NCBI RefSeq assembly: GCF_900497595.1
Contig: NZ_UFQO01000003.1
Location: 187,532 to 251,531 of the forward strand
DNA: 64,000 nucleotides
Direction: 5' to 3'
From: Treponema pectinovorum
GTDB taxonomy: Bacteria > Spirochaetota > Spirochaetia > Treponematales > Treponemataceae
This document shows, piece by piece, positions 18,152 to 24,931 of this stretch (position 1 is its first letter; each line of letters begins with the position of its first letter). The translations under genes and the position numbers were made by a program. The notes beneath the pieces were generated by a model, which made no database searches, had not been told where the DNA came from, and worked only from the letters and a program-made list of their open reading frames with translations.

Positions 18152-18349
18152 TTATTTACTCCAAATATTTTTTTCTTTTATAACACAAATTGTTACAACT
18201 ATAAAAGTTAAAAATTCAGCAGAAATTCCACTAAGCCAAATTCCGTCAACAACGCTGTAAAGCGGAGTAAAAATCATCATCAAAATAGAAGGGAGCGTAA
18301 ATCTCAAGAGTTTTGAAAAAGTAAAATGTTCAGAAAGTTGAATCGTCAT
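18152..18349 (-). pseudogene. internal-deletion remnant of a MATE-family efflux transporter
   Basis: A 65-codon open frame. The first 41 residues (LSEHFTFSKLLRFTLPS, ILMMIFTPLYSVVDGIWLSG) match the start of bacterial MATE multidrug exporters, whose usual length is 440-460 residues. The last 24 (ISAEFLTFIVVTICVIKEKNIWSK) look like the extreme C-terminal membrane helix and tail of the same family. Thus nearly 400 codons have been lost while the frame stayed open. The product could not transport anything. It lies directly upstream of the Crp/Fnr gene and downstream of repeat copy R5. Confidence 0.75.
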
Positions 18350-18387
18350 AATTTTCCCTTTTATAAAAAATATAATAATCTATATCT

Positions 18388-18651
18388 GGGCGTTCGTCGC
18401 GAGCTTTGTCCGCTTCTCTACCAAACCTCGCGCCGCCGGGCTTTTCGCGGCTCCGGCATTCGCCTCCGACCACGCCTTTGGCGTGTTTTCGCTTCGCTCA
18501 CCGCTACAATCCCTAACGCATTGTCGCACAGGAGGTGCGACCTACAAGCAATGTTGACAGTTTTCAAAGAAAACTGTCGCTTAAAGAAAAACAAGGAAGT
18601 TTTTCTTTAAGCCCAATCCCTAACGCGTGTGCACAAGGATGTGCACCTACA
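18388..18651 (-). repeat. mosaic intergenic repeat, copy R5
   Basis: Begins GGGCGTTCGTCGCG, has CCGGGCTTTTCGCGGC, CGCCTTTGGCG, CAATCCCTAACGC twice, the hairpins GACAGTTTTC / GAAAACTGTC and TTAAAGAAAAAC / GTTTTTCTTTAA, and hairpins around GTGCGAC and GTGCAC. The order is the reverse of R4, so it is drawn on the minus strand. Its right end supplies the last 27 or so codons and the stop of the Rrf2 gene. Confidence 0.85.
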
Positions 18652-19070
18652 ATAACCTTTTCCAAATCAGCAAGAGTCGTCTTTGAAAGTTCCGCCTCAA
18701 GTGCTTTTTGAGCGTTAAAAAGAGGTTTGTCCAAAGCCTCATGAATTTTACTTCCAACAGGACAAGCATTGTTTGGATTTGCGTGAAAATTAAAAACAGA
18801 GCGCTCATCATCACTCTTGTCGCTAACTGCCTTGTAAATATCTAAAAGAGTAATTTTATCCGCGCTTTTTAAAAGAGTCGAACCTCCAACTCCAGCCCTA
18901 GTTTCAACAAGACCAGCAGAGTGAAGTTTGCCCAAAATTTTCCTTATGATAACAGGATTCATGTTCGTGCTTGCCGCAATAAAATCTGAAGTAACTTTGT
19001 CTGTCTTTTGAAAATGCAGCACACAAAGCAAGGTGTGAACCGCGACTGTAAAATTTGTACTCAATTTCAT
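18564..19070 (-). CDS. Rrf2-family transcriptional regulator with a repeat-encoded tail
   Basis: 168 residues. The Rrf2 winged helix is clear: MKLSTNFTVAVHTLLCVLHF, TSDFIAASTNMNPVIIRKILGKLHSAGLVETRAGVGGSTLL, then ITLLDIYKAVSD. The cluster-binding Cys triad of IscR/NsrR is not present (one Cys, in NNACPVGSKI), placing it with the YwnA-like group. The domain proper ends near LEKVIV (residue 141); the rest, rich in Cys, His and Lys, is read from repeat R5. The ATG at 19070 was chosen because it opens the conserved domain; frame upstream is AT-rich leader. Two matching operators lie upstream. Confidence 0.9.
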   Translation of the reverse strand: MKLSTNFTVAVHTLLCVLHFQKTDKVTSDFIAASTNMNPVIIRKILGKLHSAGLVETRAGVGGSTLLKSADKITLLDIYKAVSDKSDDERSVFNFHANPNNACPVGSKIHEALDKPLFNAQKALEAELSKTTLADLEKVIVGAHPCAHALGIGLKEKLPCFSLSDSFL

Positions 19071-19106
19071 AAATAACCATTCCTTAATAACATCAAAAAT
19101 ATACCG

Positions 19107-19126
19107 TTGTAATAAAAAAATTACAA
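19107..19126. promoter_or_regulatory. operator site 1, TTGTAA-N8-TTACAA
   Basis: Inverted repeat with eight-base centre, about 37 bases upstream of the Rrf2 start codon. The same arms with the same spacing recur at 19191-19210. Probably the Rrf2 protein's binding site for autoregulation (inference from symmetry, identity and place). Confidence 0.7.
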
Positions 19127-19153
19127 TATTTTGCAAAAAAATAAAAAAAAGTG

Positions 19154-19182
19154 TTGACATTTATAAATTACATCAATATATT
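19154..19182 (+). promoter_or_regulatory. sigma-70 type promoter of the SnoaL-like gene
   Basis: TTGACA at 19154-19159 and TATATT at 19177-19182 with the ideal 17-base spacer. Transcription would start near 19189, at the left edge of operator 2, so a bound repressor would block initiation. Confidence 0.75.
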
Positions 19183-19190
19183 CCAGATAG

Positions 19191-19210
19191 TTGTAAAATG
19201 TAAATTACAA
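19191..19210. promoter_or_regulatory. operator site 2, TTGTAA-N8-TTACAA
   Basis: Same arms and spacing as the site at 19107-19126, placed just downstream of the -10 element of the SnoaL-like gene. A repressor here would stop polymerase at the start site. Confidence 0.7.
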
Positions 19211-19238
19211 CAAATAACAAACATAAGGGGTAATTATT

Positions 19239-19610
19239 ATGACACAGATTGAAAAAGCAAAGGCATTGATTGGAACATTCGCAACTGGCGATGTAGAAAA
19301 GGCTCGCTCACTTTTAGCGGAAGGCTACATTCAGCACAACCTGGCTTACGGAACAGGAGCAGAAGCATTCGTGGGCTCTGTAGCGTATTTTGGAGGCGCT
19401 CCAGTAAAAACGACATTGAACACAGTTCGAGCGTTTGAAGATGGTGACAAAGTTTTTCTTCAGACAGTTTACAATTTTGCAGGCTCAGGCGAGCAGGTTG
19501 CATTTGATATTTTCCGTTTTGATGAAAATGGCAAAATCGCGGAACACTGGGATGTAATGGAAACAATCGCCGAAAAATCTACATGGCAAAACCAGAACGG
19601 AAAGTTCTAA
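19239..19610 (+). CDS. SnoaL-like (NTF2-fold) protein
   Basis: 123 residues of the SnoaL-like/NTF2 fold: ARSLLAEGYIQHNLAYGTGAEAF, VFLQTVYNFAGSGEQVAFDIFRFDENGKIAEHWDVMETI. The QHN and IAEHWDV stretches are typical of the predicted SnoaL-like aldol condensation-type group, which act on small molecules but are mostly of unknown role. AAGGGG stands before the ATG. It is divergent from the Rrf2 gene and shares its operators, so it is probably the regulator's main target, together with the flavin-binding-fold gene that follows. Confidence 0.85.
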   Translation: MTQIEKAKALIGTFATGDVEKARSLLAEGYIQHNLAYGTGAEAFVGSVAYFGGAPVKTTLNTVRAFEDGDKVFLQTVYNFAGSGEQVAFDIFRFDENGKIAEHWDVMETIAEKSTWQNQNGKF

Positions 19611-19615
19611 AATAA

Positions 19616-19655
19616 GGGCGTTTGGCACAACAGTTGTTGTGCCACCAAACTTTTT
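19616..19655 (+). terminator. hairpin after the SnoaL-like gene (short repeat-family module)
   Basis: GGCACAAC-AGTT-GTTGTGCC is a perfect stem, enclosed by GTTTGG / CCAAAC and followed by TTTTT. It works on paper as a terminator or attenuator between the SnoaL-like and PNPOx-like genes. It begins with GGGCG, like the mosaic repeats, and the same GGCACAAC...GTTGTGCC hairpin opens copy R18 at 49.6 kb. The T run merges with the GGAGG site of the next gene. Confidence 0.65.
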
Positions 19656-19665
19656 GGAGGCACAG

Positions 19666-20124
19666 ATGAACATAAAAGAAGTTGCAGATTATCTTGATAA
19701 AGTTGGGCTTCAATACATGGCGACTATTGGGCTGGACTCAAAGCCAAAAGTTCGACCTGTTCAGTACATGGTTTTGCATGACAAAAAACTCTGGTTTTGC
19801 ACAAACAGCGAAAAAGCGATGTACAAGGAACTGCAAAAAAATCCTTTTATAGATTTGTGTGGCTCAAAACTCATGGAAAACGAAATCGACACCGCATGGA
19901 TTCGCCTGAGCGCAAAAGTCGTTTTTGAAGAAAATCAGGCAGTGAAAAAGATGATTATGAAAAAAAGCCCGATAGTTCATGAGTTGTACCAAAACGATGA
20001 AAATCATCCGCTGTTCAAAGTTTTTTACCTTGCGGACATAAAAGGCAGTTTGAACAATCTTGGTCATGTAAAAGGCTTAAAAGAGCGAGTGGAATTTGCA
20101 AAACCTGTGGAGTTTGAGTTTTGA
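19666..20124 (+). CDS. pyridoxamine 5'-phosphate oxidase-fold flavin-binding protein
   Basis: 152 residues with the split-barrel PNPOx-like fold: MNIKEVADYLDKVGLQYMATIGLDSKPKVRPVQYMVLHDKKLWFCTNSEKAMYKELQKNPFIDLCG. These proteins bind FMN (or F420 or haem) and reduce small molecules; substrate unknown. The ATG at 19666 follows GGAGG by four bases; an upstream in-frame TTG would start inside the terminator hairpin. Together with the SnoaL-like gene it forms a small two-gene unit likely controlled by the Rrf2 protein. Confidence 0.85.
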   Translation: MNIKEVADYLDKVGLQYMATIGLDSKPKVRPVQYMVLHDKKLWFCTNSEKAMYKELQKNPFIDLCGSKLMENEIDTAWIRLSAKVVFEENQAVKKMIMKKSPIVHELYQNDENHPLFKVFYLADIKGSLNNLGHVKGLKERVEFAKPVEFEF

Positions 20125-20133
20125 TTTGTGAAA

Positions 20134-20322
20134 CTGCGTTAGGGTCTACTTGTAGCCCCGATGCCTGCCTGCGAGCTTACAGCGTTAGGGATTGAAGGGG
20201 TGGCGAAGCCGTCGACCGCAGGAGCTCAAGCGACGAGGACGATGCAGCGATAGCGGAACCCCGAAAAGCCCGCCATCACGAGTTTTGGCAAGCAAAGCGG
20301 ACAAAACTTGTGACGAACGCCC
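20134..20322 (+). repeat. mosaic intergenic repeat, copy R6
   Basis: Has GTCTACTTGTAGCCCC, GCCTGCGAGCTTACAGCG, GTCGACCGCAGGAGC, AAGCGACGAGGACGATG, AGCGGAACCCCGAAAAGCCC and an end hairpin CGAGTTTTG...CAAAACTTG, closing with GAACGCCC. It follows the order of R4 without the two leading hairpins. It ends 36 bases before the sirtuin start codon. Confidence 0.85.
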
Positions 20323-20357
20323 AAAAGCCGCTAATGCGATGTTCTATAGGAGAAATT

Positions 20358-21218
20358 ATGGCTGACATAAAAAAAATTATTGCAGACAGCGAGACTGTTT
20401 TGATTGGGGCTGGGGCTGGACTTTCGACTTCGGCAGGTTTTACGTACGCTGGCGAGCGGTTTGAAAAATATTTTGGAGACTTTGCAAAAAAATATGGTTT
20501 TAGCGATATGTATTCGGGCGGATTTGCAGACTTTGAAAGCGAAGAAGAATTTTGGGCGTATTGGAGCCGCTACATTTTTATAAATCGATACATGGATTCT
20601 CCTCGCCTGCTGTATGAAAAACTTTTTAATCTTGTCTGCAAAAAAAATTATTTTGTTTTGACCACAAATGTTGACCACTGCTTTCAAAAAGCGGGATTTG
20701 ATAGATCGAGGCTTTTTTACACTCAAGGCGATTATGGGCTTTTTCAGTGCAGCACGCCGTGCCACCAAAAAACTTACGACAATTACGATTCTGTTTTAAA
20801 GATGGTTTTGGCTCAGGGGTTTGAAATTCTGCCGCACGGAAATCTTACCTTGCCTAAAGATAAAAAAGTTAAGATGGAAATCCCGACAGATTTGATTCCG
20901 CATTGCCCAGTCTGCAATAAAATGATGTCTATGAATCTTAGGAGCGACGGCACTTTTGTTGAAGACGAGCATTGGCTCAAGGCTGCTGGGCGCTATCAGG
21001 ATTTTTTGGATGCTAACAGGGATAAAAAAATCGTGTATCTTGAGCTTGGAGTTGGAGCAAACACGCCAGGAATTATAAAGTATCCGTTTTGGCATTTTAC
21101 TTATGAAAACCCAAAGGCGCTTTACATCTGCATAAACAAAGGCGAAGCGGTTGTTCCAGAAGAAATAAAAAAACAGAGCATCTGCATAAACGGTGATATT
21201 TACGAGGCAATAACATGA
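20358..21218 (+). CDS. class M sirtuin (SirTM), probable protein ADP-ribosyltransferase
   Basis: 286 residues of the Sir2 fold. NAD-binding GAGAGLSTSAGF at residues 17-28, TTNVDH at 102-107 (the family's T.N.D), PHGN at 159-162 and ELGVGANTPGIIKYPF near 229-244. Two Cys pairs, 131/135 and 183/186, form the zinc ribbon. The sequence follows the SirTM class, which in Staphylococcus and Streptococcus ADP-ribosylates a lipoylated carrier protein (GcvH-L). The ATG at 20358 follows TAGGAG. The frame overlaps the macrodomain gene by four bases, as in known SirTM operons. The usual carrier and lipoate ligase genes are not in this window. Confidence 0.88.
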   Translation: MADIKKIIADSETVLIGAGAGLSTSAGFTYAGERFEKYFGDFAKKYGFSDMYSGGFADFESEEEFWAYWSRYIFINRYMDSPRLLYEKLFNLVCKKNYFVLTTNVDHCFQKAGFDRSRLFYTQGDYGLFQCSTPCHQKTYDNYDSVLKMVLAQGFEILPHGNLTLPKDKKVKMEIPTDLIPHCPVCNKMMSMNLRSDGTFVEDEHWLKAAGRYQDFLDANRDKKIVYLELGVGANTPGIIKYPFWHFTYENPKALYICINKGEAVVPEEIKKQSICINGDIYEAIT

Positions 21219-22075
21219 CACAATCACAAAGAAGAGTTTTTCTTATAACAGAGTTTTTAAGTGAAGACGGCGGAGAGACTGCGGCTTATTTTGGAGTTGA
21301 AAAAAAAGGTGGCGCTTATGAAATTCCAAATGACGAAAAAACTCAGCGCGATTTGCTTCGTGCGTTGATGAATATAAGACAGCCGTTGCCCATATCAAAC
21401 GAGTTTTTAAAAATTCAAGACGAATATTTGCAGGAATTGAATCGGGAGCGTGGGTTTACAGACATTGCCGACTTAAAACCTGTGAAAACTGCAAAACCTA
21501 TAAAAACCGTTCAAGGCGATTCTGGTAACTATGAACTTTATTTGTGGCAGGGCGATATAACGACTCTAAAGGTTGACGCTATCGTAAATGCGGCAAATTC
21601 TGGGATGCTTGGCTGTTTTTCGCCTTTGCACGCGTGCATCGATAACTGCATCCACACATACGCAGGCATTCAACTCCGCCTCGAGTGCGACAAAATAATG
21701 AAAAAGCAAGGACACGCTGAACCTACAGGGCAGGCAAAAATCACTAGTGCTTACAACCTTCCGTGCAAATATGTTCTGCACACCGTGGGGCCTATAATCA
21801 ATTTTTCTGTACGAAACGAAGACAAAATCTTGCTTGCAAGTTGCTATAAAAATTGCCTTGAAAAAGCGAGCGAAAAGAATCTTGAAAGCGTCGCGTTCTG
21901 CTGCATTTCTACAGGTGTTTTTAGATTTCCTGCAAAACTCGCGGCGGAGATTGCAGTCAAAACCGTTGAAAAATGGCTTGCCGAAAATCCGCACAAGTCT
22001 GTAAAAAAAGTTGTCTTTAATGTTTTTACCAGCAGCGATTTGCAGATTTATAAAGCGATTTTTGGAGCGGCGTAA
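21215..22075 (+). CDS. zinc-dependent macrodomain protein-ADP-ribose hydrolase
   Basis: 286 residues. A helical N-terminal extension (1-100) is followed by a macrodomain from about 107: YLWQGDITTLKVDAIVNAANSGMLGCFSPLHACIDNCIHTYAG, then GQAKITSAYNLPCKYVLHTVGP and FCCISTGVFRFPAKLAAEIA. Cys134, His139 and Cys141 are in the place of the zinc ligands of SirTM-linked Zn-macrodomains, which remove ADP-ribose put on by SirTM. It starts at the ATGA overlap with the sirtuin. Together they make a writer/eraser pair. Confidence 0.9.
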   Translation: MTQSQRRVFLITEFLSEDGGETAAYFGVEKKGGAYEIPNDEKTQRDLLRALMNIRQPLPISNEFLKIQDEYLQELNRERGFTDIADLKPVKTAKPIKTVQGDSGNYELYLWQGDITTLKVDAIVNAANSGMLGCFSPLHACIDNCIHTYAGIQLRLECDKIMKKQGHAEPTGQAKITSAYNLPCKYVLHTVGPIINFSVRNEDKILLASCYKNCLEKASEKNLESVAFCCISTGVFRFPAKLAAEIAVKTVEKWLAENPHKSVKKVVFNVFTSSDLQIYKAIFGAA

Positions 22076-22092
22076 AAGCGCTTCAAAAAATG

Positions 22093-22200
22093 ATGGGCCA
22101 TTTTTGCTGCGCAAAAACCGCGCTATTCAGGGTTACGCCTTTCGGCTCCATTCCTCCGCTACGCTTCGGAACGGCTTCGCCGCCCTTACTATCGCTTGTC
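22093..22200 (-). repeat. mosaic intergenic repeat module, copy R7a
   Basis: GGGCCATTTTTGCTGCGCAAAAACC hairpin, then a GGGTTACGCCTTTCGG stretch and CTTCGGAACGGCTTCGCCGCCC. It has the opening order (GGGC, hairpin, GC-rich block) of the family but loses similarity after about 110 bases, where the direct repeat begins. Confidence 0.65.
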
Positions 22201-22221
22201 CATTTTTAATTAGATTTTTGA

Positions 22222-22498
22222 GAATGAGATTGGAACGTATGAACTTTTTAACGCTGTTCGTCATTTTTTTATGCAGTGCAATAAATAAAAACCATTTATA
22301 AAAAGCGAGAAAAAAGTTTTTGAATCAAACTACAAAACTTAGCCCGGATGGAAGTGGCGCGTAGTGTTGGCGCTTTGCGCCAATGGAGCGCAAGCGTAAC
22401 CATGCACAGCCGGTCGAGTAGTGCGATGTGCTACAATAAAAAAATTACCGATATAGCATAGCCGAGTTTTGGATAGCGATAATTTAGTTTTTTTTGCA
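22222..22498 (+). repeat. 277-bp direct repeat, left copy (contains core-hairpin type R7b)
   Basis: Matches 23375-23650 over its whole length at roughly 95 percent by eye. It starts GAATGAGATTGGAACG and ends in the T run and GCA at the 3' end of the methyltransferase gene. Inside are TTAGCCCGGATGGAAG, GTGGCGCGTAGTG, the perfect hairpin TTGGCGC-TTT-GCGCCAA (22367-22383) and GGAGCGCAAGCGTAACC. The last 15 bases carry the final codons and stop of the methyltransferase. Confidence 0.92.
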
Positions 22499-23086
22499 TT
22501 CGCTGTACATGATTGGGATGAATCCTTGATGTATTTCCGTTTTTGTTACTGTAAAGCCGTGGTTTTCTAAAAAGGTTTGGTAGTCGCTTTCTTTCCAATG
22601 GCGCTGAAAATCTATTTTAGCCAGGCTTAAAAGTTTAGACCACAACTTTCTGTTTTCGTCTGAATCTTTGTGGATGAAATTTGGAGCAATTAAAATTCCA
22701 TCGGTTTTTAAAACGCGCTTAATTTCGCTCATCGCTTTTTTTACATCGGGAATTATATGAAGTGCGTTTGAAATTATTACAATGTCAAAGGTTTCTGCGT
22801 TATAGGGAAGAGAGGTTGCGTCTGCCACTTCAAAACTTAGATTTTTGTGAGTGTTCTTTTTTTTAGCCTGATTTATCATTCCAGTTGAAAAATCTGTTGC
22901 AATCATTTCGTTTGAAAAATCCGCGACTTTCTTTGCGATTATTCCAGTTCCTGTTGCGATTTCTAAAACTTTTTTGTCTTTTATCACTTTTTTGATGTTA
23001 TCACAAATCTTATTGTATGCTTTTGCGTTGGGACTTATAAAAAGATTGTATATTGGCGCGTAAAAATCCCAGATATTTTTTTTCAT
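22484..23086 (-). CDS. class I SAM-dependent methyltransferase
   Basis: 200 residues of the UbiE/Methyltransf_11 type. SAM-binding motif I is VLEIATGTGIIAKKVADF, motif II MIATDFSTGMINQAKKK, then FEVADATSLPYNAETFDIVIISNALHIIPDVKKAMSEIKRVLKTDGILIAPNFIH. The substrate is unknown; relatives act on small molecules or lipids. GAGAGG precedes the ATG. The gene lies alone between two copies of a 277-bp direct repeat, and its stop codon falls in the left copy, so gene plus repeat looks like a unit that was duplicated into place or inserted. Confidence 0.88.
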   Translation of the reverse strand: MKKNIWDFYAPIYNLFISPNAKAYNKICDNIKKVIKDKKVLEIATGTGIIAKKVADFSNEMIATDFSTGMINQAKKKNTHKNLSFEVADATSLPYNAETFDIVIISNALHIIPDVKKAMSEIKRVLKTDGILIAPNFIHKDSDENRKLWSKLLSLAKIDFQRHWKESDYQTFLENHGFTVTKTEIHQGFIPIMYSECKKN

Positions 23087-23374
23087 AATAAACCTCTCAA
23101 ATTTATTTTTATATTATAAATCTTTATTCGAATCGTTTACATTATAAGTACAGCATATTCATAGCCTGTCAATTTTCAAGTACAGTCAACAGAAATGATA
23201 ATGCGAGTGAGGTGGGATGAATTGTGGGACAAAACAGTTCAATTTTAGGGGGCGAGCGGGAACTGGGTTGCATGCAAATGCTGATTAACTCGATGTGCGA
23301 TTTTTTACTGGAATGCGATTGGGAGTTTCGGTGTGTCGCAAGGGGCAACTCAAGAATTGGGCAATTCTTTATGG
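23087..23374. other. unexplained stretch between methyltransferase and right direct repeat
   Basis: The part next to the methyltransferase start is AT-rich (its promoter region). From about 23165 the base composition changes and the sequence has G-rich phrases (AGGGGGCGAGCGGG, TGGGAGTTTCGGTGTGTCGC) and two similar phrases GATGTGCGATTTTTTACTGGAATGCG and ATGGGAATGCGATTAG. Frames of 72-88 codons exist on both strands but neither has a ribosome-binding site or a family I recognise. It may be gene debris carried with the repeat. Confidence 0.4.
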
Positions 23375-23650
23375 GAATGCGATTAGAACGTATGAACTTT
23401 TTAACGCTGTTCGTCGTTTTTTTTATGCAGTGCAATAGATAAAAGTATTTATAGAAAGCGAGAAAAAAGTTTTTGAATTAAACTACAAAACTTAGCCCGG
23501 ATGGAAGTGGCGCGTAGTGTTGGCGCTTTGCGCCAATGGAGCGCAAGCGTAACCACGCACAGCCGGTCGAGTAGTGCGATGTGCTACTAAAAAAATTACC
23601 GATATAGCATAGTCGAGTTTTGGATTGCGATAATTTAGTTTTTTTTTGCA
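23375..23650 (+). repeat. 277-bp direct repeat, right copy (contains core-hairpin type R8)
   Basis: Second copy of 22222-22498 at an offset of 1153 bases; hairpin TTGGCGC-TTT-GCGCCAA at 23520-23536. Differences are scattered point changes plus one-base indels in A and T runs. The copies include AT-rich flanks as well as the GC-rich core, so this is a duplicated segment, not just two family members. Confidence 0.92.
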
Positions 23651-23722
23651 ATGTAGTTAGTAAATACCCGCACAATCGATGTGCATTTTTTATTTGTGTC
23701 GTACCACCACCCACATTCTCTT

Positions 23723-24385
23723 TCAATCATCGAGCAAAAGCATTTTCTCCTCTGCCTCTTTTAAATTTTTAATGTAAAAATCAGCCCCGGGCAGATTTTC
23801 TTTAGTTCCTACTGCAATAGCCATCATTCCAGCAGCTTTTGCAGCCTCAATTCCTGCAAGGGAATCTTCAAAAACTGCACATTCAAAAGGTTTTAATTTT
23901 AAAGCCTGTGCTCCCTTTAAGAAAACTTCGGGATCTGGTTTTGCTTTTGAAACGCAGTTTCCGTCAATAATTGCATCGAACAAATTTTCAATTTTGAGTT
24001 GTTGCAAAATCAACGGCGCATTCTTGCTCGCTGAACCCAACGCGATTAAAATTCCCTCATCTTTTAGTTTGTTAAGATACTCTAAACTTCCTTCGAGCAA
24101 GGCTTTTTCGTCGAGTGTTTTTAGAGAGTCTACATAAAGATCGTTTTTTTCATCTGCCCAAATTTCTTTTTGCGAGAGGGTTGCTGTTATTCCGCCAATT
24201 TCCAAAAGAATTTCAAGAGAGCGGGTTCTGCTCACACCTTTGAGACGCTCATTATCTTTTTCTGTGAAATTTATTTTCAATTTATCTGCAAGTTTTTTCC
24301 ACGCAAGAAAATGATATTTTGCCGTGTCGACCAAAACACCGTCCAAATCAAAGATTGCGCCTTTTATTTTTTTTAGTTCGTTCAT
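23723..24385 (-). CDS. pgmB: beta-phosphoglucomutase-like HAD phosphatase/mutase
   Basis: 220 residues. HAD motif I is FDLDGVLVDTAKYHFLAWKKL (two Asp), the cap has GVSRTRSLEILLEIGG as in beta-phosphoglucomutases, motif II ALGSASKNAPLIL, motif III Lys in SKAKPDPEVFLKG, and motif IV VFEDSLAGIEAAKAAGM. It would convert beta-glucose-1-phosphate to glucose-6-phosphate after maltose or trehalose phosphorolysis; no phosphorylase is encoded nearby. GAGG precedes the ATG. It stands alone. Confidence 0.88.
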   Translation of the reverse strand: MNELKKIKGAIFDLDGVLVDTAKYHFLAWKKLADKLKINFTEKDNERLKGVSRTRSLEILLEIGGITATLSQKEIWADEKNDLYVDSLKTLDEKALLEGSLEYLNKLKDEGILIALGSASKNAPLILQQLKIENLFDAIIDGNCVSKAKPDPEVFLKGAQALKLKPFECAVFEDSLAGIEAAKAAGMMAIAVGTKENLPGADFYIKNLKEAEEKMLLLDD

Positions 24386-24534
24386 ATTTTCCTCATTTGT
24401 AATAAAATGTCTCTGATGTAAAAATTTTAAAATGCATTTTTGTATTTTTAGATGATAACATAATTAGACTTTTACGGATGTTTTTTATTTTTTATTGCAA
24501 AGAAAATTTTACGAGAAGATGGGCATGACTGTCT
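24386..24534. other. AT-rich gap before repeats R9/R10
   Basis: Part of a 546-base gene-free region. This left part holds AT-rich sequence that would carry the pgmB promoter (minus strand). Nothing else was seen in it. Confidence 0.4.
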
Positions 24535-24740
24535 ACATTGCTTGCAGGTGCACCTTCGTGTGTGACAAATGCGGCAGGGGCTACTTGTAGCCCCGCAACT
24601 TGCCTGCGAGCTACAGCGGCAGGGCTTGGAGTGGCGGCGTAGCCGTCGACCGCAGGAGCGTAGCGACGAGGACGATGAGCGCTTAGCGAAGGGCGCAAAG
24701 CCCGATTTTTGCGGAGCGAAGTGCAGCAAAAAGCCGCCCG
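24535..24740 (+). repeat. mosaic intergenic repeat, copy R9
   Basis: Same order as R4: CTTGCAGGTGCACCTTCGTG, GGCTACTTGTAGCCCCGC, CTTGCCTGCGAGCTACAGCGG, GTCGACCGCAGGAGCG, TAGCGACGAGGACGATG, GCGCAAAGCCCGATTTTTGCGG, closing GCAAAAAGCCGCCCG. GGCTACTTGTAGCC is itself a perfect hairpin. Confidence 0.85.
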
Positions 24741-24779
24741 AAATAAAACTTGATTTTGTTATATTGAATTGCACAATAT

Positions 24780-24914
24780 GGGCGTTTCGTCGTTCGTTGC
24801 ACTCGCGACGTCGGCTGTTTCGCCATTGCGCTATCGCTCCAGCCGCTTCCTTCGCTCGCTGCGCTCGTTCAGTCCAGTGGCCGCCTTTGGCGTGGCTCCA
24901 TAGCCTAACGCAAA
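24780..24914 (-). repeat. mosaic intergenic repeat, copy R10
   Basis: Starts GGGCGTTTCGTCG, then CTCGCGACGTCGGCTGTTTCGCC, ATTGCGCTATCGCTCCAGCCG, a CGCTCGCTGCGCTCG stretch, GTCCAGTGGCCGCC, and ends CCATAGCCTAACGCAA. From CTCGCGACGTCGG to the end it is nearly identical to copy R11 at 28.6 kb, which flanks the other end of the same ABC operon. Confidence 0.85.
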
Positions 24915-24931
24915 CTTCATTGTATAAAAAA

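Noticed and set aside
18326-18610. 94-codon forward frame across repeat R5
   Set aside because: It is made of repeat sequence, antisense to the MATE stub at its start, without a ribosome-binding site.
22222-23650. Integron cassette with attC sites (known in Treponema denticola)
   Set aside because: The direct repeats carry hairpins, but I could not find the paired RYYYAAC and GTTRRRY core sites at the ends, and no integrase is in the window. Left open as a test only.
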